This document shows, in pieces, positions 31,997-38,192 of a stretch of DNA of 44,807 nucleotides. The position numbers and the translations under genes are program-made. The notes below the pieces were generated by a model. The model was not told where the DNA came from. It did no database searches and saw nothing but the letters and a program-made list of their open reading frames with translations. This stretch comes from a virus, in the IMG/VR virus record IMGVR_UViG_3300010430_000110, positions 1-44,807 of that record; one strand, given 5' to 3'. The number at the start of each line of letters is the position of its first letter. Positions within the stretch are counted from its first letter, which is position 1.

Positions 31997-32050
31997 CAGG
32001 ACTCCCGGATCGGCCGGGAGTCTTCCACTCTTTTTTCAAGGAACCGAGCC
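31997..32050 (+). terminator. Terminator fused to ribosome site, copy B
   Basis: Identical over 54 bases to 31509-31562, again ending 1-2 bp before a start codon (32052). Perfect conservation between two genes that otherwise differ suggests recent duplication or gene conversion, or strong selection on the element. The shared leader AACCGAGCC also occurs ahead of 40470-41156 and, as GAGCCGAGCC, ahead of 32956. Confidence 0.8.
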
Positions 32051-32051
32051 A

Positions 32052-32657
32052 ATGAGCACCTACCACGAAGTCCTGCAGTGGAACAAAGACAAAACCCGGC
32101 GCATAGTCCGTAGTCCAGACATGCACTGGTCTATGGATGATTTGAAGGGGGATTCCTTCAAGCCGTGGAACTCCACTGCAGTCCTGATTGAGCGCCTTAA
32201 AGAAGAGGAAAAACAATTCGAAGACCAGGTGGAACTGTACGGAGTTTGGACTTTTGCAGTCGAGCAATGGAATCCAGCACCGGGAGTCGGTTGGGAAGTT
32301 CTGGACTCAGTGTCCGGAGTAGTCGGTGATGATGATTCCGCCGGCGGTTATATGGATGATCTTCTGTACCTGATGAACCACGGCGCCGATTCCCCCGATG
32401 CAGTTCTTTCCACCCAACCTGATCAGTACTCTATTTTGTACTTCGTCCGAGCCGTCGAGGCGAAAGTGGATGATTCCTGCGACTACAAAGACTCAGTGTA
32501 CGACGTGCTAACAGATTGGTTCGGCACCGACGCTGCAGAATTTTACTACGGCCGAGTCGGTCAATCAGTCGACACGATATCCGAAGTCCTTTGCAACTTA
32601 TCCGAGCAAATGGCTCGGGAAATGATGGCTGAATCTGAAGAGGAGTCGGAGCAATGA
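32052..32657 (+). CDS. Acidic hypothetical protein
   Basis: 201 residues, about 42 acidic against 15 basic. It has an N-terminal mixed region, a Gly/Asp loop (VVGDDDSAGGYMDD), helical middle segments and an acidic tail (MAESEEESEQ). The ATG follows cassette B directly. Its stop overlaps the next start (ATGA). No family was recognised. Charge and setting would allow a DNA-mimic antirestriction role, which is speculation. Confidence 0.55.
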   Translation: MSTYHEVLQWNKDKTRRIVRSPDMHWSMDDLKGDSFKPWNSTAVLIERLKEEEKQFEDQVELYGVWTFAVEQWNPAPGVGWEVLDSVSGVVGDDDSAGGYMDDLLYLMNHGADSPDAVLSTQPDQYSILYFVRAVEAKVDDSCDYKDSVYDVLTDWFGTDAAEFYYGRVGQSVDTISEVLCNLSEQMAREMMAESEEESEQ

Positions 32658-32959
32658 AAAAATACAATGGATCAATGTTCGACTATAAATCCGACGTCGC
32701 CCGAAACTTCTGCCAGTCATTTGCAACTGCAGTTCGGAACGTGGTCGACCCGGATGATCCTGGAACTGAGTTCTACCTCAAACAACTGGCGCCGCGGTTG
32801 GAAGCTGCAACCGACGCTGCAGTCCGAGCCGGTTGGACTTCCGACGAATTATCGGCAGTACTTAACCGCGAAATCGGCCAGCAATTGGAACTTATTTTTT
32901 CCGGTCAACTTCAGTCCATCAGGGATTCCATCAAAACTTCAACGGAGCCGAGCCAATGA
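32654..32959 (+). CDS. Hypothetical protein
   Basis: 101 residues, helical (FCQSFATAVRNVVDPDDPGT, then LEAATDAAVRAGWTSDELSA), more balanced in charge than its neighbours. It is coupled by 4-bp overlaps to the genes on both sides, which suggests that the three products act together or are needed in equal amounts. Not recognised. Confidence 0.55.
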   Translation: MKKYNGSMFDYKSDVARNFCQSFATAVRNVVDPDDPGTEFYLKQLAPRLEAATDAAVRAGWTSDELSAVLNREIGQQLELIFSGQLQSIRDSIKTSTEPSQ

Positions 32960-34029
32960 GAACTTTCAACTTCAGTGACGAACAAGAGAAGAAACTTGAA
33001 GCGATCAAAGAACAACTGGAATCCCTCGGCCGGTGGGTCGAAGAATATTACCGGGAGAACGATGATAATCCGGTGGCCGATTACTGCACTTGGGGCTGGA
33101 AAGAAGGCGACGTCGGAGAACTGGCCGAACGGGCTAAAAAGTTTTTGACTGAGGAGAATTCGTATCAAGCCCTTTGGGCTGCAGCGGAATTTTTTGGATT
33201 TGGCGCCTATCGCCGAGTGTCAAAGACTCCGGACGACCGGAAGCCGAGCCGCTCGGATGAAACAGAACTAGCCGAGATTTTGATTGAGTCGGCTGAACTG
33301 CAGCATATTGGTGATTTTTACAACCGCGACGGCGAAATATTCTCCATGGGACTCGGCGAAATTGAGGAGCGTATGGACACGGATTCCGAACTTTACGCCG
33401 AGCTTGAAAAACTCAGCCCCGATGAAGTTGAGTGGCTAAACCGATACGCCGACGTGGCGCCGTTCGACCACAAAGGGAATCTGCGGGATTATTTTTACGT
33501 CAACCTGGAATACGAACGGTGGGCACTGATCCTGAACCCCGAAACTCTGGCAGAAAACTTAGCCACTCGGCTCGGCGTGGAATCCTTTGCATCGGTCGAT
33601 GGAATCGCAACTCTTTGCAGTAAATTTTTCGTGACAAAAACCAGGGACTCCGGAGAAGAGTTCGTTTGCTGCACTGATGATGCTCCGGAATTTTTGACCG
33701 ACTTAGTCCAAAATGCCCACGGCCGGACTCCGCCCTGCAATTTCATTTACGCAACGGTTCAGGCTGCAGTGGACTTCTTTGCCGATGGCGGCACTGAGGA
33801 TGAAATCATCGAAGTCGAGGCCAGCATATACAACTCCGAGCTCCTATCGTGGCTGCAGTCCTTTTCCAGTGCAGTCGAGGCATGCGATGAGGCTGCAGAA
33901 GAGTTTGGAACCGACGCTGATGCCGGGATGATTGACCGTATCCGGAACGGCCAGCAGTTTGAAATTCACCGTATCTACCACGAAGTCTTTGCATCAATCG
34001 GCGAAGAAATTGACGAACTCGACTACTAA
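32956..34029 (+). CDS. Large acidic hypothetical protein
   Basis: 357 residues, acidic along its length. Segments such as LSPDEVEWLNRYADVAPFDH and GNLRDYFYVNLEYERWALIL distantly recall the end of ArdA-type DNA mimics (LR.Y.DYE.FARDL), but I cannot claim homology. The C-terminal 100 residues are helical. The leader ACGGAGCCGAGCCA is a variant of the cassette ribosome region. It is the largest gene of this accessory cluster and its function is unknown. Confidence 0.55.
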   Translation: MRTFNFSDEQEKKLEAIKEQLESLGRWVEEYYRENDDNPVADYCTWGWKEGDVGELAERAKKFLTEENSYQALWAAAEFFGFGAYRRVSKTPDDRKPSRSDETELAEILIESAELQHIGDFYNRDGEIFSMGLGEIEERMDTDSELYAELEKLSPDEVEWLNRYADVAPFDHKGNLRDYFYVNLEYERWALILNPETLAENLATRLGVESFASVDGIATLCSKFFVTKTRDSGEEFVCCTDDAPEFLTDLVQNAHGRTPPCNFIYATVQAAVDFFADGGTEDEIIEVEASIYNSELLSWLQSFSSAVEACDEAAEEFGTDADAGMIDRIRNGQQFEIHRIYHEVFASIGEEIDELDY

Positions 34030-34043
34030 AGGAGGCTGAGACC

Positions 34044-34235
34044 ATGAACTACAAGGAATCAGATATTTTATATGAGTCCAAGAATTATTGGGTGCGCGGC
34101 ACCGAAAATTCTTATGAGGTCTACAAAATCGGACTAACTCACTCCACCCGGTGCGCCATTATTGGGAAGTCTTTGGGGTTGAACCGGGCCATTGAGGAGT
34201 GTCTACGCCGAGAGAATAAGGAGTCCGACCAGTGA
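34044..34235 (+). CDS. Hypothetical small protein
   Basis: 63 residues with a very strong ribosome site (AAAGGAGG, 34028-34035). The sequence (YESKNYWVRGTENSYEVYKI) looks like a small three-strand sheet followed by one helix ending in CLRRENKESDQ. Its stop overlaps the GTG of the next gene. No family was assigned. Confidence 0.6.
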   Translation: MNYKESDILYESKNYWVRGTENSYEVYKIGLTHSTRCAIIGKSLGLNRAIEECLRRENKESDQ

Positions 34236-34426
34236 AACAACGGACGGCAATCATCCTACTCGGTGCATCAGGCGCCTTTACACTCGTCTGCCTTTGGGCG
34301 TCGCTGCAGGTGCTGGCGCCAAAGATCATCGAATTCGCTCAAGTGCTGGAATCCATCCCGCACCTGGTCACGATGGTAGCGCTCGGTTGCGGGATTACAT
34401 ACATTTTCAATTCACTGAAGGATTAA
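34232..34426 (+). CDS. Small two-helix membrane protein
   Basis: 64 residues from a GTG start that overlaps the upstream stop (GTGA). Two hydrophobic helices (IILLGASGAFTLVCLWASL and LVTMVALGCGITYIF) flank a short polar loop. The size suits a holin-like or antiholin-like protein, or an inhibitor of superinfection. It lies in the early or accessory block, away from the lysozyme gene, so lysis is less likely. Confidence 0.55.
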   Translation: MKQRTAIILLGASGAFTLVCLWASLQVLAPKIIEFAQVLESIPHLVTMVALGCGITYIFNSLKD

Positions 34427-34430
34427 GTCC

Positions 34431-34886
34431 ATGCCTAAAGGGAAGTCCACCAAAGGCGACCCGTCGAAAGTTTCGCTGCAGTTGCCTCGGCGTGGAAAAC
34501 CACGTCGGGGCCGCGGAGTTGCGAAAGTTTCGTCGGTTCGGATCGACAACGACACATACACAGTACTAAACCGGGAGTTCGGTTCTCTCGGCAACGCCCT
34601 TTTCTATCTGGCTGAGGGAATCAAAGACTTCCGGGATCGGTTCGGGCTGCAGCGGCACAAAGAACAGGTACGGAAGCCGTCAAATCGGCGCCTGGACTGG
34701 CAGGATCTACAGGTGTTGATCGCGGCACTGGACTTCCGAATATCCTACTGCGTTGATGGGCAGGAATCCCGGCCGTTTCAAGACATGCTGAATAAGATCA
34801 TGCAGTCGGTCGACGGTCGGACGATGATGGCCGTCAAGCGTCGCTATCGACGGGACCAGGACTCCGGAGAAGTCGACGCGATTTGA
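34431..34886 (+). CDS. Ribbon-helix-helix-like basic DNA-binding protein (putative)
   Basis: 151 residues. The N-terminal 33 are very basic (KPRRGRGVAK). Then VSSVRIDNDTYTVLNREFG and LGNALFYLAEGIKDF follow the plan of an RHH domain: one strand, helix, turn, helix. The C-terminal part is helical and basic. The 30-bp iterons begin 25 bp after the stop, so it may bind them as a replication, partition or transcription regulator. RHH assignment is by pattern only. Confidence 0.5.
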   Translation: MPKGKSTKGDPSKVSLQLPRRGKPRRGRGVAKVSSVRIDNDTYTVLNREFGSLGNALFYLAEGIKDFRDRFGLQRHKEQVRKPSNRRLDWQDLQVLIAALDFRISYCVDGQESRPFQDMLNKIMQSVDGRTMMAVKRRYRRDQDSGEVDAI

Positions 34887-34910
34887 GCCGGATGGACTTC
34901 TGCCAGGTGC
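34887..34910. other. Short spacer before the iterons
   Basis: This 24-bp stretch between the RHH-like gene and the first iteron shows no start codon with a ribosome site. It merges directly into the array, so the RHH-like gene and its candidate binding sites are physically adjacent. Confidence 0.4.
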
Positions 34911-35019
34911 GGGAATCTTTACGGATGATTTGTTTTCTCGGAGTCGGGAATCTTTACGGCGGAAAGTTTCGGAGCAGGAATCTTTACGGCGGAAAGTTTC
35001 GGAGCGGAAATCTTTACGG
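34911..35019. repeat. Iterons, four copies of GGAATCTTTACGG
   Basis: Copies begin at about 34912, 34947, 34977 and 35006. The second and third are perfect 30-bp tandem units that continue CGGAAAGTTTCGGAGC. The fourth reads GGAAATCTTTACGG and runs into an AT-rich tract. Copies every 30-35 bp put them on the same helical face within about one turn. A fifth copy lies at 30737-30754. This looks like a replication origin or a cooperative binding array. Confidence 0.85.
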
Positions 35020-35060
35020 AATTTTTTGGCGAAAATTTTTTGGCCCCTACATATATACAA
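35020..35060. other. AT-rich tract beside the iterons (candidate unwinding element)
   Basis: Immediately after the last iteron the sequence reads AATTTTTTGGCGAAAATTTTTTGG, shown here in parts: two AATTTTTTGG blocks 14 bp apart, then CCCCTACATATATACAA. In a GC-rich genome this is the most AT-rich stretch near the iterons. Iterons followed by an AT-rich direct repeat is the layout of many plasmid and phage origins. Confidence 0.5.
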
Positions 35061-35081
35061 TCGCGCCGCGGGCTCTATGTC
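35059..35081 (+). repeat. 23-bp direct repeat, left copy
   Basis: The element ends in CGCGGGCTCTATGTC and is identical to 35348-35370. The two copies bracket the 78-residue gene at 35110-35346. The last ten bases, GCTCTATGTC, recur at several other sites, all on the + strand. Confidence 0.9.
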
Positions 35082-35109
35082 GGCCCGACGAAATTTGAAC
35101 GGAGGCTCT

Positions 35110-35346
35110 ATGTCGAGCAGGAAATTTTGGTACTACGACTTCGATGGGATCGAGTTCACTGGCTTCCACCACTGTCACCCCGAAGACATCAAAGGGTTGA
35201 CCGGATACGACATGGCTACTGGTGGTCCATTCGACACCTTCTCGGAAGCCAAAGGGGATGCACTCGAAAGGGCAAGGTGTGATCTGGCCCAAGCCCGCAG
35301 CACCGTCAAGGACATCCAGGCCACCAGGAAGGCTGACTCACTATAG
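35110..35346 (+). CDS. Hypothetical protein bracketed by direct repeats
   Basis: 78 residues. The start follows GGAGG with the motif GCTCTATGTC spanning the ATG itself (35105-35114). The longer open frame from 34930 would run through the iterons and is unlikely. The protein begins MSSRKFWYYDFDGIEFTGFH and ends with a helix ERARCDLAQARSTVKDI. It precedes the recombinase, so an excisionase-like role is possible, but no HTH is evident. Confidence 0.5.
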   Translation: MSSRKFWYYDFDGIEFTGFHHCHPEDIKGLTGYDMATGGPFDTFSEAKGDALERARCDLAQARSTVKDIQATRKADSL

Positions 35347-35347
35347 A

Positions 35348-35370
35348 AATCGCGCCGCGGGCTCTATGTC
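35348..35370 (+). repeat. 23-bp direct repeat, right copy
   Basis: Identical to 35059-35081, and the 12 bases that follow are also alike (ccgccgatgaaa against ggcccgacgaaa). It lies 25 bp before the recombinase start. The pair could have been left by a cassette insertion, or both copies may be binding sites for the recombinase or an accessory factor. Confidence 0.9.
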
Positions 35371-35395
35371 CCGCCGATGAAAAAGGGCACAGACT

Positions 35396-35929
35396 ATGAA
35401 AATCCTCAGCGAAGCAGAATCCAGGACATTCTACAGAGTCCTGACCGACTCGATCGACCCGAGGGACACCTTCCTGCAACTCCTGTTCGAGACGGGAGCT
35501 CGGGTGTCGGAGTCGCTCACCCTCGGAGAAGATGACCTCGTGGGGGCGAGCCTCACCATCAGACCCCTGAAGAACTCGAACCCCCGGGTGGTCACCCTAT
35601 CCTCCGGCCTGGTGGCCAAGCTCCGCCGTCTGCCACCGGGGCGCTGGTCGAGGAGTCTGGCCGAGACGGTCAGGCTCGACTCAGTACGCCGCAGCCTGAC
35701 CCGGCACTTCCACCAGAGGACCAAGACCCTCCTGGGCCGTAGGCTGAACCTCCACAGCCTTCGACACACTGCCTTCAGCAGGCTCTATGTCGCTTCGAAG
35801 GACCTCCTCCTGGTGAAACAGTGGGCTGGTCACAAATCCATCAACTCCACCCTGGTCTACCTCCGAGTAAACAATCAGGAGGAAGCCAACCGCACCGCCC
35901 AAGACATCCTAAAGTCATTCGGGACATAG
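35396..35929 (+). CDS. Tyrosine recombinase, catalytic domain only
   Basis: 177 residues. The catalytic set is complete: R36 (TGARVSES), K59 in a beta-hairpin-like stretch, H120 and R123 (LHSLRHT), H146 (GHKSINST) and Y155 (LVYLRV). Typical phage integrases have 300-400 residues with core-binding and arm-binding domains in front; both are absent here. Size matches minimal recombinases such as FimB-like or dimer resolvases. It may integrate the genome, invert a segment, or resolve multimers of a plasmid-like prophage. Codon GGCTCTATGTC (35781-35791) includes another repeat copy. Confidence 0.88.
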   Translation: MKILSEAESRTFYRVLTDSIDPRDTFLQLLFETGARVSESLTLGEDDLVGASLTIRPLKNSNPRVVTLSSGLVAKLRRLPPGRWSRSLAETVRLDSVRRSLTRHFHQRTKTLLGRRLNLHSLRHTAFSRLYVASKDLLLVKQWAGHKSINSTLVYLRVNNQEEANRTAQDILKSFGT

Positions 35930-35942
35930 CCGAAAAGGGTTG

Positions 35943-35966
35943 CATCCCCTCACGGAGGAGGGGATG
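35943..35966 (+). terminator. Hairpin after the recombinase gene
   Basis: A 9-bp perfect stem, CATCCCCTC and GAGGGGATG, with a 6-base loop, 14 bp after the stop. No clean T run follows (only TTGTTTTCTT about 25 bp later), so termination may be partial or the hairpin may protect the 3' end. Confidence 0.55.
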
Positions 35967-36181
35967 ATCAGGACTTACACATTGTTTTCTTAGAGGTTTT
36001 CCCGGTGACATCCGCTTACCAAAACCAACTCTCCTACGGCCAAATCCTGGCCAATCAATCCCCTTCTGTTCTATTCTTTGGCACGTCGAAGTTTCTTCAT
36101 ATTATAACTGGAGAAGTTCACTCTTGCTTGGACCCCCTACGGGACATTCCGATTCAGAGGGACCTATACTGAGAGCAGTGT
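35967..36181. other. Intergenic region without recognised gene
   Basis: Between the recombinase hairpin and the operator cluster I see no start with a ribosome site and no open frame of note. The base composition is lower in GC than the genes around it. It may extend the control region or hold an attachment site. Confidence 0.5.
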
Positions 36182-36268
36182 GAGTTATGTTAATAACTCT
36201 TTATAGTACTAGTACCCTAGGGGGTTATGGTAAGTAGTTTGACAGGCTTTCCCCTGAACGGTACTAAT
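36182..36268 (+). promoter_or_regulatory. Operator-rich promoter for the XRE regulator
   Basis: The promoter has TTGACA (36239-36244) and TACTAAT (36262-36268) with 17-18 bp spacing. Upstream lie GAGTTAT-gtta-ATAACTC (36182-36199), GTACTAGTAC (36206-36215), CCTAGG, and the motif GGTTATGGTAAGT (36223-36235) ending 3 bp before the -35 box. Such stacked inverted repeats suggest autoregulation by the regulator or another repressor. The GTG start follows at 36327 with GGAGG. Confidence 0.7.
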
Positions 36269-36326
36269 GCCTCCTTTTTGGGCAAATTAGGCCCTAAATC
36301 GCCAGATTCAACATTGGAGGTATCCC

Positions 36327-36725
36327 GTGGAGTCCATCACCCCTCCCTCGGTCGACAGGGCTCAGTTCTCTGAACTGCTTCGCTCGGCCATCATCAGGTC
36401 CAACAGGGTAGGGGCTCAGACCCACCTGGCTGAGGAAGTCGGATGTACTCCGTCGCTCATCAGTCGCTACTGCAACCCTAAGGACACCGTATGGCCCACC
36501 CTGGAGACCTTCCTGAAGATCTGCCAGGCTTTGGGTATGTCCCCCGATGAGGTCCTCAAAATGGAATCCTCAGAGGCCAGACACCTCCGCCGGGAGCTTG
36601 GGGCTGCCGACAAGGCCCTTCAGGGCACCAGGGACCTGATAGAGGGCTACGAGATGATCCGGCGGCAGAACCCGGCGCTTCGGTTCATGGCTCCGATTGC
36701 GAAGGCTGCCCACCTGGATCCCTGA
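36327..36725 (+). CDS. XRE-family helix-turn-helix regulator
   Basis: 132 residues from a GTG start, 7 bp after GGAGG. Residues 15-75 form a Cro/CI-type HTH: SNRVGAQTHLAEEVGCTPS then LISRYCNPK (recognition helix), and LETFLKICQALGMSPDEVL. The C-terminal 45 residues are helical and there is no LexA-like peptidase domain. It could be the phage repressor or an early regulator. The alternative start codons downstream would truncate the HTH. Confidence 0.85.
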   Translation: MESITPPSVDRAQFSELLRSAIIRSNRVGAQTHLAEEVGCTPSLISRYCNPKDTVWPTLETFLKICQALGMSPDEVLKMESSEARHLRRELGAADKALQGTRDLIEGYEMIRRQNPALRFMAPIAKAAHLDP

Positions 36726-36738
36726 TAGGCTATTAGGA

Positions 36739-37083
36739 ATGAACGTCACCATCGACATCGGCGATGTGATCCTGACCCTCCTGGGGATCGGCGGGTCAAT
36801 TGTCGTCTACATGCTCAAGCGGTGGATGGACCGGGTCGAGGCCGGGCTCAAGTCCCTGGCGGCGGAGGTGGTGGAGCTCAAGGTCCAGTCGGGTAAGACG
36901 ACGACCGAGCAGAGCCATCTGCTTGGCGGCCTGGATCTCATGCGGCGCTCGGTGTCGTCGACCGACAAGGCTGTGGGCAAATTGGCTGGTGCTGTGGATA
37001 AGCTGTGGGACGTCCTCAATGCCAAGGGGCTGATCAAGCCCCGGTCCTCGGATGGGATCCTTGGCAAAGTCGAGGGCGGTTGA
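36739..37083 (+). CDS. Membrane-anchored coiled-coil protein
   Basis: 114 residues. Residues 6-24 form one membrane helix (IGDVILTLLGIGGSIVVYML) with a following basic KRWMDR, so the long coiled-coil (about 30-95) probably faces the cytoplasm or, if inserted the other way, the periplasm. The plan recalls inner-membrane spanins and superinfection proteins. A small lipoprotein lies 0.6 kb downstream (37709-37870), but the two are not nested as Rz/Rz1 usually are. The longer frame from 36697 overlaps the regulator gene. Confidence 0.55.
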   Translation: MNVTIDIGDVILTLLGIGGSIVVYMLKRWMDRVEAGLKSLAAEVVELKVQSGKTTTEQSHLLGGLDLMRRSVSSTDKAVGKLAGAVDKLWDVLNAKGLIKPRSSDGILGKVEGG

Positions 37084-37323
37084 TACGCTGAAAGGACTCA
37101 TCTTCCCGGATGATGAACCTGGAGTTCTTGAGGCCGAGGCAACCTGCTTCGGCCTTGACTTTTCTTACCAATTTCGACAGCTTCGGCTCAGGCCGCCGGG
37201 ATTGCTTCGGGCGGCTCCTTTCTCGTTTGTGCCCACGAATGAAAAAGGGAAACCCCTGGAACCGTTGGTCTCCGGGGGTTTTCATTTGACGCTGTTCTGA
37301 AGGTCTTGATAGACAGGGGCTAC
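37084..37323. other. Untranslated stretch with terminator
   Basis: No gene is supported. A GCCGCC/GGCGGC hairpin (37192-37215) and the strong terminator at 37250-37288 lie here. An open frame from 37052 to 37300 passes through the terminator and shows no ribosome site, so I do not count it. Confidence 0.55.
37250..37288 (+). terminator. Rho-independent terminator
   Basis: An 11-bp stem (AAACCCCTGGA with TCCGGGGGTTT, one G-U pair), 10-base loop, then TTTTCATTT. It separates the XRE regulator and membrane coiled-coil genes from the tRNA-like element and the array of small genes. Confidence 0.88.
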
Positions 37324-37475
37324 GCGGGGTTGGCGGAACGGTATACGCGGCCAGTTTTGAAGAGGAGTCATGACCTCGGATTGCTGGTAGGTGCTTGAGG
37401 CAACCCGGGTTGAGAGTTGATCATCAATGCCCGGCTCGCTTAGCCTTGGGGGTTCGAATCCCTCACCTCGCTCCA
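37324..37475 (+). tRNA. tRNA-Leu-like element, 152 nt, with encoded CCA (non-canonical)
   Basis: The 5' GCGGGGT pairs over all 7 positions (one G-U) with ACCTCGC at 37465-37471, followed by T and an encoded CCA. TGGCGGAACGGTATACGC is a Leu-type D arm. The T arm is GGGGG-TTCGAAT-CCCTC (37448-37464), and GGCTcgcttAGCC before it resembles a class II variable arm. GCCAG (37350-37354) can pair with CTGGT (37384-37388), leaving a 29-nt anticodon loop and a 59-nt variable region. Normal class II tRNAs are about 85-95 nt. It may be intron-bearing, a remodelled tRNA, or an attachment site. Confidence 0.55.
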
Positions 37476-37496
37476 AACAGTTCGTGGGCAATCAGC

Positions 37497-37709
37497 ATGA
37501 AGAAAACCACTGTATTCCGACTGGATGTGGACAGCGATAGGTCTCTACCGTTGTCGACGATCATCCGCCACCTGCGGGCCGCCGTTCCGATGAGGATCGG
37601 GGTGGAGTCTATGTCGGGGCCGTGGGTCTCTCTCCGAAAGCTCAAGATAATGGACATGTCAAAGGACCACTGCCCGTGTTGCGGCCGGCGGTGGCTGAAA
37701 GGGAAGTGA
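37497..37709 (+). CDS. Hypothetical protein with cysteine knuckle
   Basis: 70 residues starting 21 bp after the tRNA-like element. An N-terminal beta-alpha unit (TTVFRLDVDSDRSLPLSTII) is followed by strands and a C-terminal CPCCGRRW knuckle. ESMSG within it is encoded by GAGTCTATGTCGGG, a near copy of the repeated GCTCTATGTC. The TGA overlaps the next ATG by one base (TGATG). Confidence 0.55.
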   Translation: MKKTTVFRLDVDSDRSLPLSTIIRHLRAAVPMRIGVESMSGPWVSLRKLKIMDMSKDHCPCCGRRWLKGK

Positions 37710-37870
37710 TGCGCTGGATTCTGTTGGCTGCAGTCCTGACCGGGTGCTCTATGTCGGCGGAGCAGAAATTGTTTTTTGACGCAAAGAGACACGGAGAGGT
37801 CTGCTTTACCGTGTACGAACCTGTCATCGGAGGCCGCTATTGCCTCCGCTACATCGGGGAGAAGAAATGA
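37709..37870 (+). CDS. Small lipoprotein
   Basis: 53 residues. MRWILLAAVLTGCSMS has a lipobox (LTGC, Cys13), so the mature part is about 40 residues with two further cysteines. The lipobox coding region contains an exact GCTCTATGTC repeat (37746-37755). It could be an outer-membrane spanin or an exclusion factor. Translational coupling to both neighbours (TGATG, ATGA) supports it being real. Confidence 0.6.
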   Translation: MRWILLAAVLTGCSMSAEQKLFFDAKRHGEVCFTVYEPVIGGRYCLRYIGEKK

Positions 37871-38001
37871 CTGACAAAGAAGGGCACGACGCCTTCGCCA
37901 TGTTTGTCTGGGGCGTGGTTGCTCTCGGGGTACTTTGCGTGGTGGCTGGCCTTGTAGCCATGGCCCTAATCGTGGCCGATGTGATGGGAGTTTTGCCGTG
38001 A
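37867..38001 (+). CDS. Small membrane protein
   Basis: 44 residues in an ATGA overlap with the lipoprotein. Residues 12-40 are hydrophobic (FVWGVVALGVLCVVAGLVAM and on), giving one long or two short membrane helices. It is too short for standard gene callers in some settings. The stop overlaps a GTG start (GTGA). Confidence 0.55.
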   Translation: MTDKEGHDAFAMFVWGVVALGVLCVVAGLVAMALIVADVMGVLP

Positions 38002-38192
38002 TTAAAGTCTGGTTAGTGGTCTACTTGAGTTGGCCTGGGTGGGGCGCGCATCACGACAGGTCGCCGTTCCATTCCATGGAGTCGTGCCTTGAGGCACTGG
38101 ACAAAGTGAAAATAGTATTCCCGCAGGGGGCCGATGAAAACGAATGGGTAGGCGCTGCGTACTGTTCCACAAACGAGAAGGTGGGGCTATGA
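37998..38192 (+). CDS. Hypothetical secreted or membrane-associated protein
   Basis: 64 residues from the GTG that overlaps the upstream stop. The N-terminus (IKVWLVVYLSWPGWG) is hydrophobic, perhaps a short signal; then MESCLEALDKVKIVF and AAYCSTNEK carry two cysteines. Similar small proteins are common in phage accessory arrays. Function unknown. Confidence 0.5.
   Translation: MIKVWLVVYLSWPGWGAHHDRSPFHSMESCLEALDKVKIVFPQGADENEWVGAAYCSTNEKVGL

Noticed and set aside
34930-35109. N-terminal extension of the gene at 35110
   Set aside because: It would translate the iterons and AT-rich tract; the ATG at 35110 has a GGAGG site.
37052-37300. Open frame of 82 codons on the + strand
   Set aside because: It overlaps the end of the membrane coiled-coil gene, runs through a strong terminator and has no ribosome site.
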